Source: Bacteroidales bacterium | GTDB lineage: Bacteria > Bacteroidota > Bacteroidia > Bacteroidales > Lentimicrobiaceae | Direction: 5' to 3' | Length of the DNA stretch: 64,000 nt | Assembly (NCBI GenBank): GCA_016709025.1 | Contig: JADJEQ010000001.1 | Span: 124,001 to 188,000, forward strand | Shown: in pieces, positions 6,742-16,174 of the stretch | Layout: the number at the start of each line of letters is the position of its first letter | How positions within the stretch are numbered: position 1 is the stretch's first letter | Translations under genes and position numbers: made by a program | Notes under the pieces: model-generated | Seen by the model: only the letters and a program-made list of their open reading frames with translations | What the model was told of the DNA's origin: nothing | Database searches by the model: none

Positions 6742-9690
6742 ATGTCTTGGATAAACGCAGGAAAATCGCTTAGTAGCAAATTGTCAGCAATTTTATTGCT
6801 TCTGATTGTTATTACCGGCCAAAGCTACTCGCAAATAAAGAAAACCGGGCTTCCATTTATAAACAACTATCCCAAAACTGTTTACAATGCAGGTACCCAA
6901 AACTGGTCTTTAACCCAGAACAGCAAGGGGTTTATGTATTTCGGGAACAACGACGGTTTGCTTGAGTTCGATGGGCAGCACTGGCAAACCTATATTTTAC
7001 CGGTTCAGAAAATATTAAGGTCCGTGCTGGCCGTGGGAGATACTATATACATCGGATCTTTCGAGGAGATCGGTTATTATGTCCCTACTGATCAGAAACA
7101 AATGGAATTTCAATCCCTCTCGCATCTGATACCAAAGCCTTACAGATCATTTGATGAAGTTTGGAAAATATGTAAGACATCAGACGGAATATTTTTTCAA
7201 TCGTCAAGGTATATTTTTCTTTACAACAATCATAAGATATCTGTAATCAAGCCCAGGTCTACATTTATATCTTCATTCTTTATCGATCAAAAGCTTATCG
7301 CAGTTGATAAGGATCATGGTCTTTTTGAAGTAACCGCAGAGGGATTAAAATTGAGTAACAATGACCCTCTTTTTCAGCGTGATGAAGTAAAATGCATGAT
7401 GGAAATCAGCCCAGGTAAACTGTTGATCGGAACTTTCAATAATGGAATGTATGTACTTGACGGCAATACATTGATACGCTGGGACTCAGAAGTAAATAAA
7501 GAACTGATTGAAAATGGTGTATTTTCCGGAATCAGATTAGAAAACGGGTTTTATGCCTTCGGGACAGTCCGTAATGGACTGTATGTTACTGATAATAAAG
7601 GCACTATTTATCAACATATTAACCGGCAGAAAGGGCTCCAGAATAATACAATTCTTAGTCTTTTCGAAGACAAACGCAATAACCTGTGGATAGGACTTGA
7701 CAATGGAATTGATTATTTAGAGCTGAATTCTCCGTTAAGCATTTTCAAATACACGCATAATGTTGAAAGTACCTATTCAACCATCGAATATAAGGGGAAA
7801 CTTTATGTTGGAACCAATCAGGGATTGTATTCAATCGATATGCAAAATCTTGCCAACAGGTACCTTGACCAGAAGTTTGATTTGATAAAAGGGACAGAAG
7901 GTCAGGTTTGGTCGTTGACGATTGTTGACAATCAATTGCTTTGCGGCCATAATTATGGTTGTTTCCTGATTGAAGGCAACAAAGCCACCCAGATTTCCGA
8001 TCTTCCCGGATTCTGGAAATTTATTGAATACAATGGTTCTGTAAATACCCTGCTTGCCGGAACATACAACGGCCTTGTGAAATTAATCCGTGATAACAAG
8101 TCCTGGAGAGTTGAAAACAAGGTTAAAGGGTTTTCTGAATCATGCCGTTTTCTCGAACAGGATAAAGATGGGAGCATTTGGATTGCACATGGTTATCGTG
8201 GAGTGTTTCACCTTGAACTTGATGATGATTTGTCAGTTGTTCGTTCAGAAAAATTATACTACAAAGGTTATGGCCTCCCGGACAAATTGCCTTACAATCT
8301 CATTAAGATCGACAATGAGATTCTCATATCCACGAGTGAAGGCTTTTTTGCTTTTAACAAGAATCGCAGGGTATTTACCCGACAGGGCAATTACAATGAA
8401 ATATTCAGGGATCAGGAATACATAAGCAAAGTAATAAAAGATGAATCAGGTAATTACTGGTATTTTTCTTTATATAAACTTGGTGTATGCAGGCTGCTTG
8501 ATGACGGCAGCTACAACAACGTTGAAATACCTTTTTACCCTATCAACAGGTCCCTCATACCAACCTTTGAAAGCATTTACCTCTATAATGACCAGAATAT
8601 CTTTATTGGTTCACAAAACGGGCTTATCCATTACAACCCGGCTTTTGCTATGAATTACAGGCAACCTGCCCCTGTTTACATAAGAGAAGTCACTTTCAAA
8701 AATTCGGAAAACCAGGTAACATTCCGCAATCCACCGTTAAAGGTCAGCACAGGAAAAAATACACCTAATGACACTGTCCAGATTGAAATGCCGTTTAAAA
8801 GCAATTCCGTATCCATAAGATTTGCAAGTCCCTGTTATCAGCAACAGAATAAAATCCTGTTTTCGTACAGACTGGTTGGATTTGAAAAGAACTGGTCAGA
8901 ATGGGATAAAAACAGCTTTAAAGAATATACTAATTTAAAGGAAGGCAACTACACTTTTGAGGTCAAGTCCATGAATACCTTTCATTCCATTGGCCCTGTC
9001 AGTAAGTATGTTTTCAGGATTAATCCTCCGTTTCACAGATCGGGGGCAGCTTATTTTATTTATACCATACTTTTGATATTCATTGTAATAGGGAATATCT
9101 ATTTTCAGAAAAGAAGGGTTGAAAAAGCCCGTGCCAATGAATTGCAAAAACATGAGAAAGAAATGAGCAGTCAGGTAATGCTCTTCAGGGAACAGGCTTT
9201 GATTCAGGAGAAAGAAATAGTGAATCTGAGGAACGAAACTCTATTGAATGAAATGAATCACAAAAACAAGGAATTGGCCAATTCAACCCTTCATCTGCTA
9301 CACAAGAATAAAATTCTGACATCTATTAAGCTTCAGCTTTCAGATCTGATTCAAAAGTCATTGGAAAATATTGATCACAAGCATGAAATTTCCGGCATTG
9401 TCAGAAAAATAAACAAGGAGCTTTTCAACGAGAAGCACCAGGAAGCCTTTGATTCTTATTTTGATGAAGTGCATCAGGACTTTATCAAACGGCTGAAAGA
9501 GACTCACCCCGGCCTTTCGCCAAAAGAGCTGAGGTTGTGCGCATATTTGAAGATGAATTTATCTTCAAAGGAGATATCCTCGCTGATGAATATTTCTGTG
9601 AGAGGAGTTGAAATCAGCCGTTACAGGCTCAGAAAAAAGCTTAACCTTGACCGGGAAACCAACCTGACTGATTACATTCTGAATTTTTAG
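6742..9690 (+). CDS. Two-component-regulator propeller protein with Y_Y_Y domain, membrane helix and LuxR-type HTH
   Basis: A 982-aa membrane-spanning one-piece regulator. A signal peptide or anchor (residues about 12-30) leads to a large periplasmic region of Reg_prop beta-propeller repeats, seen as recurring blocks such as NNLWIGLDNGIDYL and GSIWIAHGYRGVF. A Y_Y_Y (triple tyrosine) domain covers about 700-765. A transmembrane helix at about 769-789 leads into a coiled coil (about 795-870) and a LuxR/GerE-like helix-turn-helix at the C-terminus (about 925-982, LSPKELRLCAYLKMNLSSKEI). Unlike classical hybrid two-component systems it has no kinase or receiver. Such proteins regulate polysaccharide loci in Bacteroidota, so it probably senses glucan oligosaccharides and controls the adjacent genes (inference). 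It converges on the MFS gene at 9795. Confidence 0.9.
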   Translation: MSWINAGKSLSSKLSAILLLLIVITGQSYSQIKKTGLPFINNYPKTVYNAGTQNWSLTQNSKGFMYFGNNDGLLEFDGQHWQTYILPVQKILRSVLAVGDTIYIGSFEEIGYYVPTDQKQMEFQSLSHLIPKPYRSFDEVWKICKTSDGIFFQSSRYIFLYNNHKISVIKPRSTFISSFFIDQKLIAVDKDHGLFEVTAEGLKLSNNDPLFQRDEVKCMMEISPGKLLIGTFNNGMYVLDGNTLIRWDSEVNKELIENGVFSGIRLENGFYAFGTVRNGLYVTDNKGTIYQHINRQKGLQNNTILSLFEDKRNNLWIGLDNGIDYLELNSPLSIFKYTHNVESTYSTIEYKGKLYVGTNQGLYSIDMQNLANRYLDQKFDLIKGTEGQVWSLTIVDNQLLCGHNYGCFLIEGNKATQISDLPGFWKFIEYNGSVNTLLAGTYNGLVKLIRDNKSWRVENKVKGFSESCRFLEQDKDGSIWIAHGYRGVFHLELDDDLSVVRSEKLYYKGYGLPDKLPYNLIKIDNEILISTSEGFFAFNKNRRVFTRQGNYNEIFRDQEYISKVIKDESGNYWYFSLYKLGVCRLLDDGSYNNVEIPFYPINRSLIPTFESIYLYNDQNIFIGSQNGLIHYNPAFAMNYRQPAPVYIREVTFKNSENQVTFRNPPLKVSTGKNTPNDTVQIEMPFKSNSVSIRFASPCYQQQNKILFSYRLVGFEKNWSEWDKNSFKEYTNLKEGNYTFEVKSMNTFHSIGPVSKYVFRINPPFHRSGAAYFIYTILLIFIVIGNIYFQKRRVEKARANELQKHEKEMSSQVMLFREQALIQEKEIVNLRNETLLNEMNHKNKELANSTLHLLHKNKILTSIKLQLSDLIQKSLENIDHKHEISGIVRKINKELFNEKHQEAFDSYFDEVHQDFIKRLKETHPGLSPKELRLCAYLKMNLSSKEISSLMNISVRGVEISRYRLRKKLNLDRETNLTDYILNF

Positions 9691-9794
9691 TGCGGATTTC
9701 TGACCTTCACAATGTTAATGGAGTAATCTCGATTGAGGTGTGAAAATGTGCAACATCATTTGTTCAGCTTTATTGAAGAACCAATTGCTTATAT

Positions 9795-11144
9795 TCAGGC
9801 TTCCCTTCTTGCTTCGAGGTCTTTCTTCATCAGGGTGGTGGTTTTTGCGTCGATCTTATAAAAGATCATAAACAAGGCGCACGACATGTACAAGATGCCG
9901 GGAATAACGGAAACCAGTAATTTTATTCCGGTAATGGCAGTATCGTTTTGTATAACATTGGGAATAAAACCAGAGGCGGCTAAAATCCAGCCTGCAATGG
10001 CGGCACCAATTCCCCAACCTGCTTTTTGAGCAAAAACTGCAGCTGAGAAATACAGTCCAGTAGCCCGGCGACCGGTTGTCCATTCTCCATAATCGGCCGA
10101 ATCGGCAATCATCGTCCAAAGCAGCGGAACAGCCGGCGCATAAGCCATTTTAGCAAGTATGTTGAATACGTAAATGGTAATCAAATCATTGATACCGGCA
10201 ATGTAAATCAGGATAAAAAACACCCCGGAGATCAGCGAACTTCCGATAAATACATTCCTGTTTCCAAATCTTTTCGCCAATGGCTTGGATAAAGGCAAAG
10301 CGACAATCAATGCCACTGTTCCAATTACATTAAACCATTGTACATTATTTTCGCGCCCGAGATAATATTTGAAATAATAGGCTATGGCCGCATTTTGCAT
10401 GGCAAACATGATAAAAGAAATAATACCTACCAGGGCCAGTATGATCCATGCTTTGTTTTGAAAAAGGTTTTTTACATCTTCCTTCAGCGAGTTCACTTGT
10501 TCCTTCGGTGGCTGAACGCGTTCTCTCGTAGTTTTGAATGTGATAAAAAAGAAAATCAGGCTTAATCCTGCAAACAGGAATACGGTGTATTGAAATCCCC
10601 GGGCTTTATCGCCACCGCCAAAAAATTCGGCTAAGGTCAAAGCGAGACCGGTTACAATAAATTGCCCGCCAAATCCTGCAATAAACCGGTAAGTATTCAG
10701 CCCGGCCCGTTCATAGGTATCATCCGTCATAACAGCCCCCAAGGCCGAATAAGGCAGGTTAATGAGTGCATAAGCTGTCATTAAAAGCACATAAGTTGCC
10801 CCGGCATAAATGATCTTTCCGACTTCGCCAAAGTTTGGTGTTGTAAAAGTCAGGATGGCCAGAACTGCATAAGGAATGGCTCCGAACAAAATATACGGAC
10901 GGAATTTCCCCCAGCGGGTGTTGGTCCGGTCAGAAACTATACCGATTACCGGGTCGATGGCCATGTCCCAGAAACGGGCAATCAGCATGATGGTTCCTGC
11001 GGCTGCGGCTGAAATCCCATACACATCGGTATAAAAAAACAGCAGCCAGAATCCAACCATATCCCAAACAAAGTGAGAAGCCGTATCGCCTAAACTATAA
11101 CCGATTTTTTCCTTAACACTTAATTTTAAAGTTATCTTTTCCAT
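9795..11144 (-). CDS. MFS sugar:cation symporter, GPH (MelB-like) family
   Basis: A 449-aa polytopic membrane protein of about 12 helices. It has the glycoside-pentoside-hexuronide family signature after the second helix, AIDPVIGIVSDRTNTRWG followed by KFRPY. Family members co-transport glycosides with Na+ or H+ across the inner membrane. It is the last gene of a minus-strand run of glucan-degrading enzymes, so the likely cargo is a beta-glucan oligosaccharide or a disaccharide such as laminaribiose or gentiobiose (inference). A second, more distant GPH protein is encoded at 16175-17617, suggesting division of labour by chain length or linkage. Confidence 0.88.
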   Translation of the reverse strand: MEKITLKLSVKEKIGYSLGDTASHFVWDMVGFWLLFFYTDVYGISAAAAGTIMLIARFWDMAIDPVIGIVSDRTNTRWGKFRPYILFGAIPYAVLAILTFTTPNFGEVGKIIYAGATYVLLMTAYALINLPYSALGAVMTDDTYERAGLNTYRFIAGFGGQFIVTGLALTLAEFFGGGDKARGFQYTVFLFAGLSLIFFFITFKTTRERVQPPKEQVNSLKEDVKNLFQNKAWIILALVGIISFIMFAMQNAAIAYYFKYYLGRENNVQWFNVIGTVALIVALPLSKPLAKRFGNRNVFIGSSLISGVFFILIYIAGINDLITIYVFNILAKMAYAPAVPLLWTMIADSADYGEWTTGRRATGLYFSAAVFAQKAGWGIGAAIAGWILAASGFIPNVIQNDTAITGIKLLVSVIPGILYMSCALFMIFYKIDAKTTTLMKKDLEARREA

Positions 11145-11239
11145 CTTCCTGAATTTATTTTTTTGTTTGATCTGTGTGCCCGTTGCAATGTTTCAATCTC
11201 TAACCAGAAGTTTATAAGCTTTGCGGACAAAAACGCGCT

Positions 11240-12199
11240 TCAATCTAATTCAAAAATATTATATGTTCTGGACCATTCAATTTCCTCACCGGGTTTTAAG
11301 TTTATGTCGAAGAACAACTCTGGACTGATCACATGCGTCCACCCCCAGAGATTCACTTTATTGGTTTTAAAGCTTCCGGTTTCACTTATGCCGATTTTAC
11401 TTTTAGTATTCACCAATTCCCAGCCTGCATACACGTTGTCGTTGCCTGATATATTACTGAAAAAGAATTGTTCATCAGGAGTACCATTAAACGAAATTTC
11501 TTTTTTACCAATTACTACTTTCGCTTCAGGATTAACTGTTGCATCAAAAAGTTCGGGCCTGATGTTAAAAGGGAATTTCAGGATGTAATCGGACCCTGCC
11601 AATTCTTTATTTATTGCTATGAAATTATGGGCATATTCATTGGTAATTATGGTTTTTTCTCCGGAATTTTTTAAATGATATTTAATGATAAAGCCACTTT
11701 CGGTTAATTTTATTTCTTTTATTAGCTCATATGCATAGCCATTTACTCGCTGAGACTTACAACCAATAATTATTTTATCCGGTTCAGCAGAAACGTTGAA
11801 CGCGGCGGGTTGAATTTCATAATTCGTGCTGAACAAGTAGTCCCCGCCTTCTTTTTTTAGCAGCCCGACACCGATTTTGTGAAACCAATCACCTTCGTTG
11901 GTTTCATCAAACCCAATGGCCGCATCAATACCAAATTCGTTATAAAAGCCTTTCCCCGATCTTGTATTATCTTCTCCGTTCTGTTTTTCCATGCCTGAAA
12001 TATAAATGTCTTTATATTTCACCGATACAATCTTACCAGTCCAGTCAAATCGTGAAAAATTGTAATTTGCCAATGGCATGTCAATTTGAATTTCAATATC
12101 CTTATTTTTTAGTATTTGTGTCATTTCTTTGTTTTTTTCATGCTGGCTGCTTGCAGTTATTGTTGCAATTAACAATAGAAACACTAAATAATTTCTCAT
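11240..12199 (-). CDS. Secreted aldose-epimerase/galactose-mutarotase-fold protein
   Basis: A 319-aa protein with an N-terminal signal peptide (FLLLIATITASSQ). The body resembles the beta-sandwich of aldose 1-epimerase-like proteins: an early SRFDWTGKIVSVKYK strand pair, a central NEYAHNFIAIN segment where the family carries a catalytic His, and a late WGWTHVISPELFFDI segment. Many such proteins encoded in sugar-degradation loci are annotated only as hypothetical. A mutarotase role on sugars released by the neighbouring hydrolases, or a carbohydrate-binding role, is possible; I cannot decide. The spacing of 95-125 nt to both neighbours fits operon membership. Confidence 0.5.
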   Translation of the reverse strand: MRNYLVFLLLIATITASSQHEKNKEMTQILKNKDIEIQIDMPLANYNFSRFDWTGKIVSVKYKDIYISGMEKQNGEDNTRSGKGFYNEFGIDAAIGFDETNEGDWFHKIGVGLLKKEGGDYLFSTNYEIQPAAFNVSAEPDKIIIGCKSQRVNGYAYELIKEIKLTESGFIIKYHLKNSGEKTIITNEYAHNFIAINKELAGSDYILKFPFNIRPELFDATVNPEAKVVIGKKEISFNGTPDEQFFFSNISGNDNVYAGWELVNTKSKIGISETGSFKTNKVNLWGWTHVISPELFFDINLKPGEEIEWSRTYNIFELD

Positions 12200-12323
12200 A
12201 ATTCCGAAGATTGATTAGATGCTTATCCTTCCAGGTTGTCTCTTCATGTTTTTCATCAACAGAAAAGTCAATTTTCTTGTGCTTTCTACTTTGCTATATG
12301 TCGCTATTCTTTGTTTTGTAGAA

Positions 12324-13814
12324 TTATAGCGCAACTACAATCGTTTGAATTGCCTGGCCGCTTATCTGCACTTCGGACGAACGATCACCAAGAATCAGTT
12401 GAATGTTTTTTGATTCCGGATTCATATTTAAAACTACTACGGCAATGGTACCATCCGGATTTTGTGCTGCAGTAATCATTAAAGCGGGGTCAGGGTTTTC
12501 AAATCCAATTCGTACAGCACCTGGCCGGATATACTTACTGAAATGCGACATGGCGTAATACAAAGGTGTAAAGTAAACTTCGTCTTTCGCAGGATCAACG
12601 ATCACAGGAGCAACGCACCAGTTTTTAAACCAGTTAGGACCTCCTTGCCTGTCAAGAACCATATTCCAGTCTACCCAACCATCTACCCAGTTATTCATAC
12701 AGCCGATTATATCCCTTGCATAACGATATACCGGAACATATTTGGGATGAAGCTTTTTCTGGTCCGCAGGGGCCCAATCCCAGCCCCAGTCGGTTGCTTC
12801 TTCCGACCAGTACCATTTGTCATCCTGCCAATGGGGAACTTCCGCATCAACACATGCTTCGGACTGAATCAGGAATTTACCCGGAGCCATTTCATGCGTT
12901 AAGTTCAATGATTCGGGGAACCAATCAAAGGTACTTCCATACCAGTGGATTGCAAATCCATCAAAATATTTCGAGGATTCTTCGTCCTTGTAAATCACTT
13001 TTGCCCAATCCTCCAGTTCTTTGCCACGGTTTTGATCGTAGGCCAGAATTTGCACATCATGTCCGTCGGCTTCCATTTTCGGTCCGAGATGATTTTTTAC
13101 AAAATCCACCATTTCTTCGGGTGAAAAGATCATACTCTCCCAATTACCACCATTCCCGAGGGGTTCGTTCTCAACGGTTACTCCCCAGATTGGAATGCCT
13201 TCTTTTTTGTACGCGTTGATATACTTTGAGAAAAACAAGGCCCAGCTATCCTTATATTCAGGAAGCAATTTGCCTCCCACCCAATGATTATTGTCCTTCA
13301 TCCATGGTGGCGCCGTCCAGGGCGAAGCGATAATTTTAAACCCATCTTCAGAACAGGCCATTGCATCCCTGATCATGGGAATGATATCATCCCGGTCCTC
13401 ATCTACTGTAAAATGCTCCAGTTCTGTATCTCCTTCCACAGGTGCATAGGAATAATTTCCCAATGAAAAATCACAAGAATTCATATGTGTGCGGGTTAAG
13501 GAGTATCTCGCACCATTAGATCCGAAATAGGCTTCCAGAATCAGGTTACGGTTTTTTGTACTCAATTTGTTTAATAAATAAGCTGATGCTTCGGTAAACG
13601 ATCCGCCAAATCCGGTGATGGTTTGAAATGTTATGCCTGGTAACAGTTTAACAGTTACTGCTTCACTTCCGGAAGGAAATTCAGTTATTTTTTTTAGTTT
13701 ATTGCCACCTGCAGATGTTTCAAATACATCGACCGATAGTCTGTTTTGCTTTACATTGCAACTCATCAGAATTGTTATAAGAGAAATGGCTAAGTAAAAT
13801 TTGTACATTTTCAT
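12324..13814 (-). CDS. GH30 family glycoside hydrolase, probable endo-beta-1,6-glucanase lipoprotein
   Basis: A 496-aa enzyme from the start chosen at MKMYKF; an ATG 7 codons upstream adds only a non-signal-like MFKNIPP. The leader ends in a lipobox-like LMSC, predicting lipid anchoring. The clan GH-A barrel shows GFGGSFTEASA near the N-terminus, the acid/base in VENEP (Glu217 in this numbering) and the nucleophile in QSEAC (Glu319). GH30 members of this type cleave beta-1,6-glucosidic bonds, which form the side branches of laminarin. In this locus it would debranch the glucan so that GH16, GH17 and GH81 enzymes can act on the beta-1,3 backbone (inference). Glucosylceramidase is the other classical activity of the family and is unlikely here. 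Confidence 0.88.
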   Translation of the reverse strand: MKMYKFYLAISLITILMSCNVKQNRLSVDVFETSAGGNKLKKITEFPSGSEAVTVKLLPGITFQTITGFGGSFTEASAYLLNKLSTKNRNLILEAYFGSNGARYSLTRTHMNSCDFSLGNYSYAPVEGDTELEHFTVDEDRDDIIPMIRDAMACSEDGFKIIASPWTAPPWMKDNNHWVGGKLLPEYKDSWALFFSKYINAYKKEGIPIWGVTVENEPLGNGGNWESMIFSPEEMVDFVKNHLGPKMEADGHDVQILAYDQNRGKELEDWAKVIYKDEESSKYFDGFAIHWYGSTFDWFPESLNLTHEMAPGKFLIQSEACVDAEVPHWQDDKWYWSEEATDWGWDWAPADQKKLHPKYVPVYRYARDIIGCMNNWVDGWVDWNMVLDRQGGPNWFKNWCVAPVIVDPAKDEVYFTPLYYAMSHFSKYIRPGAVRIGFENPDPALMITAAQNPDGTIAVVVLNMNPESKNIQLILGDRSSEVQISGQAIQTIVVAL

Positions 13815-13945
13815 TGGCGGGATATTTTTAAACACAATGAGCTAATATTAAACTTAAAACTTGTTGTCATTTGATGTGACATTTTCGGCAGGTTTGGCTT
13901 CAACATCCAAAGCAGCTTTGTGACCGCGGGCCTTTACTGCGTTTT

Positions 13946-15190
13946 TTACAGCTGAATATTTGAAAAATACTCTTCAATAGAATCTGCCGTAAATTTACCG
14001 GAATAAGGATTGAATTTATGCACTTGTTGTAAAACAAAATATGCTGCCCGTGGAAATAACTGGTAATGTCCTCTTTCGTCTGTTTTACCTTTTGCGCATA
14101 TTCCGTACCACTCCTCATTCATATTATTCTCTCCTTCCACATAATCATTGAGATAACCACCGTTAGCCCACGAAGCATGCGTATCGTGAATGTCCAGATT
14201 TTTAGTTTGCTCATGTTTCCACCATCCATCGCTGAACATAAAAGTAAAACCACCGATACAGTTTCCTGATTTCCCAACACCTGCTGCATTTTGATAAATT
14301 TCTTTCCAATTATTTTTTAAAATGTATGCCTGTGATTGCTGATCTTCCTGATTGCTAACACTGTTAAAAGCATCAGAACCAAACTCGGTAAACATGATTG
14401 GTTTGTTCAAAACTTCTTTGGTTTTTTGAAATGTATCTCCAAAAGAAGCTCCTCTATATATATTAACGCCCAGAATATCAATGTCTTTACATTCATCTGC
14501 GATGATTTCAAGGAAAAGTAAATCGCCGTTGCAGATAGCTATCGGATATGAAGTGTCAATCGCCTTCATCGATACAACTGCATCGTTAAAAAGTTTATAC
14601 AATGCTTTGGCACCAGCAGTTGATTCTCTTTTTTCAAAGGGAATATTTTCTGTTTCGGCTCCCTTCCAGAAAAGTCCGTAATTGTTTTCGTTACCCAGCA
14701 AGTACAAAAGCAGACCCGGGGTATTTTTATACTTCTGCACAATTTCGGTTACTTCTTTCAGGAGCAAATCTCGAACACGTGGATCATCGTATTCAGTATT
14801 TGCTACCCATTGGTCGTCTAATGTCAGGCCATATCTGCCGAAGGAATGGTTTAACATGGTATAAATATCGTATTTCTCGTAGATATATTTGATCCATTTT
14901 GGCTGTATTCCGGTATATACACGAATGGCATTAACGCCTGTGTTTTTCAACATAGACATTTCATAATCCAGTGCAGCCGTAATAAAATCATCCGATTGCT
15001 GCCACAAACTATAAGTATACGTGGTGCCAATTGGAAAATAATCCCAATTCATGCCATTAATCATAAGACTTTTACCATTGACCAATAGCTTATCTCCTTC
15101 ATTGTCAGCAACAACCGAAACTTTATCCACCTGTGCGAAAACAGTTGTCAGAAACATGAAAAGAGCGGGTATGAATGAAACTTTTTTCAT
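13946..15190 (-). CDS. Secreted clan GH-A glycoside hydrolase or transglycosylase (GH2/GH5/GH72-like barrel)
   Basis: A 414-aa protein from the ATG at 15190, which starts a clean signal peptide (KKVSFIPALFMFLTTVFAQ). A longer reading frame reaches 15283 but overlaps the upstream GH17 gene and has no leader. The mature part is a single barrel opening with VNGKSLMINGMNWD and AIRVYTG, as in GH2 catalytic domains and GH72 glucanosyltransferases. The likely acid/base is in LGNEN (Glu168) and the nucleophile in FTEFG (Glu269). There is no GH2 N-terminal jelly-roll domain. Sitting between GH17 and GH30 genes, it most likely works on beta-1,3- or beta-1,6-glucan, either cutting or transferring. The family cannot be fixed by eye. 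Confidence 0.65.
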   Translation of the reverse strand: MKKVSFIPALFMFLTTVFAQVDKVSVVADNEGDKLLVNGKSLMINGMNWDYFPIGTTYTYSLWQQSDDFITAALDYEMSMLKNTGVNAIRVYTGIQPKWIKYIYEKYDIYTMLNHSFGRYGLTLDDQWVANTEYDDPRVRDLLLKEVTEIVQKYKNTPGLLLYLLGNENNYGLFWKGAETENIPFEKRESTAGAKALYKLFNDAVVSMKAIDTSYPIAICNGDLLFLEIIADECKDIDILGVNIYRGASFGDTFQKTKEVLNKPIMFTEFGSDAFNSVSNQEDQQSQAYILKNNWKEIYQNAAGVGKSGNCIGGFTFMFSDGWWKHEQTKNLDIHDTHASWANGGYLNDYVEGENNMNEEWYGICAKGKTDERGHYQLFPRAAYFVLQQVHKFNPYSGKFTADSIEEYFSNIQL

Positions 15191-15236
15191 ATTATCATTG
15201 GTTTTTAGGGTTAATTCAAGTGGTTTTTCGTATGAA

Positions 15237-16127
15237 TCAGTATTTGAAATTTTCATCCTTATCCCAGATTCCCCAGTAAGCACCTACATCACCTTCGGTG
15301 CCTGTTTTCCACGATTCGTCAAATGAGGTAAAGTAAAAGATGTCAATGTCTTCTTCTTTAGCCCACAATTGAGTATTGAGAAAATATTTCATCGCATTTT
15401 CCATAGAAGGCAGCGCCCCCTTATGATCTTCTCCTTTACACGGCCATCCGGTTTCGGTAATAATTACTGGTTTATTGCCTCCACCTGCCCGCCGCGCCTG
15501 GTAAAACATTTGTTTCATATACATCAGGGAATAATCCAGATGGCAGAACTCCCAAAATGGATAGCAGTTTGCCAGAATAACATCACAGGCTTCCGTAATT
15601 TTGGGACGCTCACTGAATTCATAATAAGCATCAACATAGCCAACCGGTATGTTCGGGATAGCCCCTTTTACCCTGCTAATAAGTTCTAGAAGTTCATTCT
15701 CGGTTAATTCTTCACGGTACAAAACCTCATTGCCAACAGCGGCAATATCAACATAACCCTCTTTTGCCAATTGTATGAGGGCCGATACTTCGAGCTCATT
15801 TTTGTGGGGTTCCTCACCTAACCATGCGCCAACCAAAGTTTTAAGGCCAAATTCCTTTGCTATTTTCGGAATCAGCTCATTGCCCTCGATACAGGAAAAA
15901 GAACGTACCCACTTTGTATAGGGTTGTATAATTTTCATTCTTCTTCTTATCTGATTTTCAGAAAGCACATCTCCGGGCTTTTGTCCTTCTTCGTATGCGC
16001 TAAAGCAGAGTCCGTGCATCCCTTTATTCAGAACTTTTCTGAACAAATCCTGCAAATCTTCTTTTGACTTATTGGCAAAATCGATTCCTCCTGCCAAAGC
16101 CATAATTTTTCCTTCTCTGACTGACAT
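15237..16127 (-). CDS. GH17 family beta-1,3-glucan-active protein, leaderless (paralogue 1)
   Basis: A 296-aa (beta/alpha)8 protein of family GH17. The acid/base lies in AVGNEVLYR (Glu134) and the nucleophile in IITETGWP (Glu225), the two hallmark GH17 motifs. The start (MSVREGK) has no hydrophobic signal, so it should be cytoplasmic, which is unusual for a polysaccharide hydrolase. Bacterial GH17 proteins include both beta-1,3-glucanases and glucosyltransferases. It is about two-thirds identical by eye to the protein at 19182-20072 over the N-terminal third, so the pair is a duplication. The gene lies between an MFS symporter and the clan GH-A enzyme in the same direction, 47 nt from each. 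Confidence 0.88.
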   Translation of the reverse strand: MSVREGKIMALAGGIDFANKSKEDLQDLFRKVLNKGMHGLCFSAYEEGQKPGDVLSENQIRRRMKIIQPYTKWVRSFSCIEGNELIPKIAKEFGLKTLVGAWLGEEPHKNELEVSALIQLAKEGYVDIAAVGNEVLYREELTENELLELISRVKGAIPNIPVGYVDAYYEFSERPKITEACDVILANCYPFWEFCHLDYSLMYMKQMFYQARRAGGGNKPVIITETGWPCKGEDHKGALPSMENAMKYFLNTQLWAKEEDIDIFYFTSFDESWKTGTEGDVGAYWGIWDKDENFKY

Positions 16128-16174
16128 ATGCGTGATATTTGTAATACGTTTACAAAAATGGTTGTTCCATTCAA

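Noticed and set aside
15191..15283. Longer start for the clan GH-A enzyme
   Set aside because: It would overlap the preceding GH17 gene and bury the obvious signal peptide that begins at 15190.
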